This document shows positions 63,001-64,000 of a stretch of DNA of 64,000 bases, piece after piece. Numbering within the stretch: the first letter of the stretch is position 1; every line of letters starts with the position of its first letter. Source of the DNA: Hydractinia symbiolongicarpus (Eukaryota; Cnidaria; Hydrozoa; Anthoathecata; Hydractiniidae); NCBI RefSeq assembly GCF_029227915.1, contig NC_079887.1, forward strand, positions 682,001 through 746,000, read 5' to 3'. The translations under genes and the position numbers were made by a program. The notes below the pieces were generated by a model. It was not told the DNA's origin and ran no database searches. It was given only the letters and a program-made list of their open reading frames with translations.

Positions 63001-64000
63001 TAATCGCCGGCAAACGAAAATCCGCGATTTCCCGTAAATCCCGGACTCGGCCCGTATAGTCAAAAGTATACAAAGAGAGTACCCAGGGAGTAAACTCATT
63101 TCCCGAACGATTTTTTAAATTATTTTTTCACCACTAAAACGCATGAGACTTGTAATTTTCAAGAATGTTTTCATTTTTGATGAGACGCTGAATAAAAGCA
63201 GTTTAATCGCCGGCAAACGAAAACCCGCGATTTCCCGTAAATCCCGGGCTTGGCACGTATAGTCTAATGTATACAAAGAAAGTATCCTGTGAGTAAACTC
63301 ATTTCCAGAACGATTTTTTAAATTATTTTGTCACCACTAAAACGCATAAGACTTGTAGTTTTTAAAAATATTTTCATTTTTGGTGAGACGCTGAATAAAA
63401 GAAGTTTAATCGCCAGGAAACGAAAACCCGCGATTTCCCGTAAATCCCGGGCTTGGCACGTATAGTCGAATGTATACAAAGAAATTACCCTGTGAGTAAA
63501 CTCATTTCCAGAACGATTTTTTAAATTATTTTGTCACCACTGAAACGCATAAAACTTGTAGTTTTTAAAAATGTTTTCATTTTTGATGAGACGCTGAATA
63601 AAAGAAGTTTAATCGCCGGCAAACGAAAACCCGCGATTTCCCGTAAATCCCGGCTTGGCCCGTATAATCAAAAGTATACAAAGAAAGTACCCAGGGAGTA
63701 AACTCATTTCCCGAACGATTTTTTAAATCATTTTTGCACTACTAAAACGCATGAGACTTGTAGTTTTCAAAAAATTTTTCATTTTTGATGAGACGCTGAA
63801 TAAAAGCAGTTTAATCGCCGGCAAACTAAAACCTGCGATTTCCCTAAATCCTGGACTCGGCCCATATAGGCAAAGGCATACAAAGAAAGTACCCAGCGAG
63901 TAAACTCATTTCCAGAACGATTTTTTAAATTATTTTTTCACCACTAAAACGCATAAGACTTGTAATTTTCAAGAATGTTTTCATTTTTGATGAGACGCTG
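60061..64000 (-). repeat. Satellite DNA array, inverted orientation (~19.5 monomers)
   Basis: The same satellite continues, but every landmark is now the reverse complement: GAGACGCTGAATAAAAG, GTTTAATCGCCGGCAAACG, GTACCCAGGGAGTAAAC. The period stays near 202 bp up to the window end, so the far edge is not seen. This arm carries its own variants. AATCGCTGGAAAACG occurs near 60776, 61385 and 61588. CACTACTAAAACG occurs near 60901, 61510, 61713 and 63736; its complement is seen in the forward array only near 54311 and 56136. Local higher-order structure is present: a CCTTGTGAG variant recurs at a 609-bp step (gtacc at 60851 and 61460), and GGCACGTATAG recurs at steps of 1,214 and 203 bp (62041, 63255, 63458). 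Confidence 0.97.

Noticed and set aside
329-63073. Many small open frames of 60-120 codons on both strands, some with tidy starts and repeated peptide sequences
   Set aside because: They recur with the satellite period, occur on both strands over the same bases, change length with single-base variants, and lose frame at each monomer (202 is not a multiple of 3). There is no sign of selection on a protein, so they are chance frames of a repeat.
1-64000. CRISPR-like regular repeat array
   Set aside because: The period is about 202 bp with no unique spacers; the repeat is continuous. There are no cas genes.
1-64000. Ribosomal DNA intergenic spacer subrepeats or another gene-linked tandem array
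   Set aside because: No rRNA, tRNA, histone or snRNA sequence interrupts 64 kb, whereas spacer subrepeats would be broken by the gene unit.
1-64000. Transposon-derived tandem (Helitron, LTR or MITE)
   Set aside because: No terminal repeats, target-site duplications, poly-A tails or transposase/reverse-transcriptase fragments were seen. An ancient origin from a mobile element cannot be excluded but leaves no visible trace.
1-64000. Telomere or subtelomere repeat
   Set aside because: No short telomeric hexamer or heptamer tracts were seen.
1-64000. Naming the species from the satellite
   Set aside because: I do not recognise the monomer. A search of satellite and whole-genome databases with one consensus monomer would settle this; a strong hit confined to one clade would identify it.

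Overview
The window holds no recognisable gene. All 64,000 bases are one tandemly repeated satellite DNA with a monomer of about 202-203 bp (roughly 316 copies), with no insertion of any other sequence. Open frames on both strands reach at most 120 codons. They are the same satellite peptides repeated, and I treat all of them as non-coding. A long, homogeneous, AT-rich array with nested higher-order repeats (HORs) points to a eukaryotic chromosome, in centromeric, pericentromeric or other constitutive heterochromatin. I do not recognise the satellite and cannot name the species. CpG is not depleted: a hand count of one monomer gives 12 CpG at about 38% GC, observed/expected about 1.65. This argues weakly against a genome with heavy germline CpG methylation.

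Layout. From 1 to 60,060 every monomer is head-to-tail in one orientation. At 60,060/60,061 the array flips, and 60,061-64,000 carries about 19.5 monomers in the opposite orientation. The flip is an imperfect palindrome: 18-bp arms around a 40-bp loop, with satellite continuing in both directions.

Within the forward array the HOR period changes from zone to zone. There is a trimer duplication (0.6-1.8 kb) and a tetramer-based zone with an 810-bp unit (1.9-12 kb), part of which was duplicated in tandem as a 2,834-bp 14-mer. A pentamer zone follows (unit about 1,011 bp, 12-26 kb), part of a composite block recurring at 5,055 and 4,046 bp. Next come an octamer duplication and a dimer zone (26-31 kb), a mixed zone (31-36 kb), a hexamer zone (1,214 bp, 36-41 kb) and an octamer duplication (1,620 bp, 42-45.5 kb). 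The last part has an 11-mer (2,229 bp, 46-49.5 kb), a trimer (608 bp, 50-51.4 kb), a tetramer (812 bp), a 9-mer (1,825 bp, 52.7-56.3 kb), a tetramer (813 bp) and a pentamer duplication (1,010 bp, 58.0-60.06 kb) that ends at the flip.

The monomer has internal structure: a perfect 8-bp dyad with a 4-nt loop, two GC-side dyads, four CGGG motifs 9-11 bp apart, and an A-tract segment. The array reads as a record of repeated unequal exchange, with several junctions visible as chimeric monomers. Its most unusual feature is the orientation switch. Function, if any, would be structural (chromatin or kinetochore foundation); nothing in the sequence proves that.
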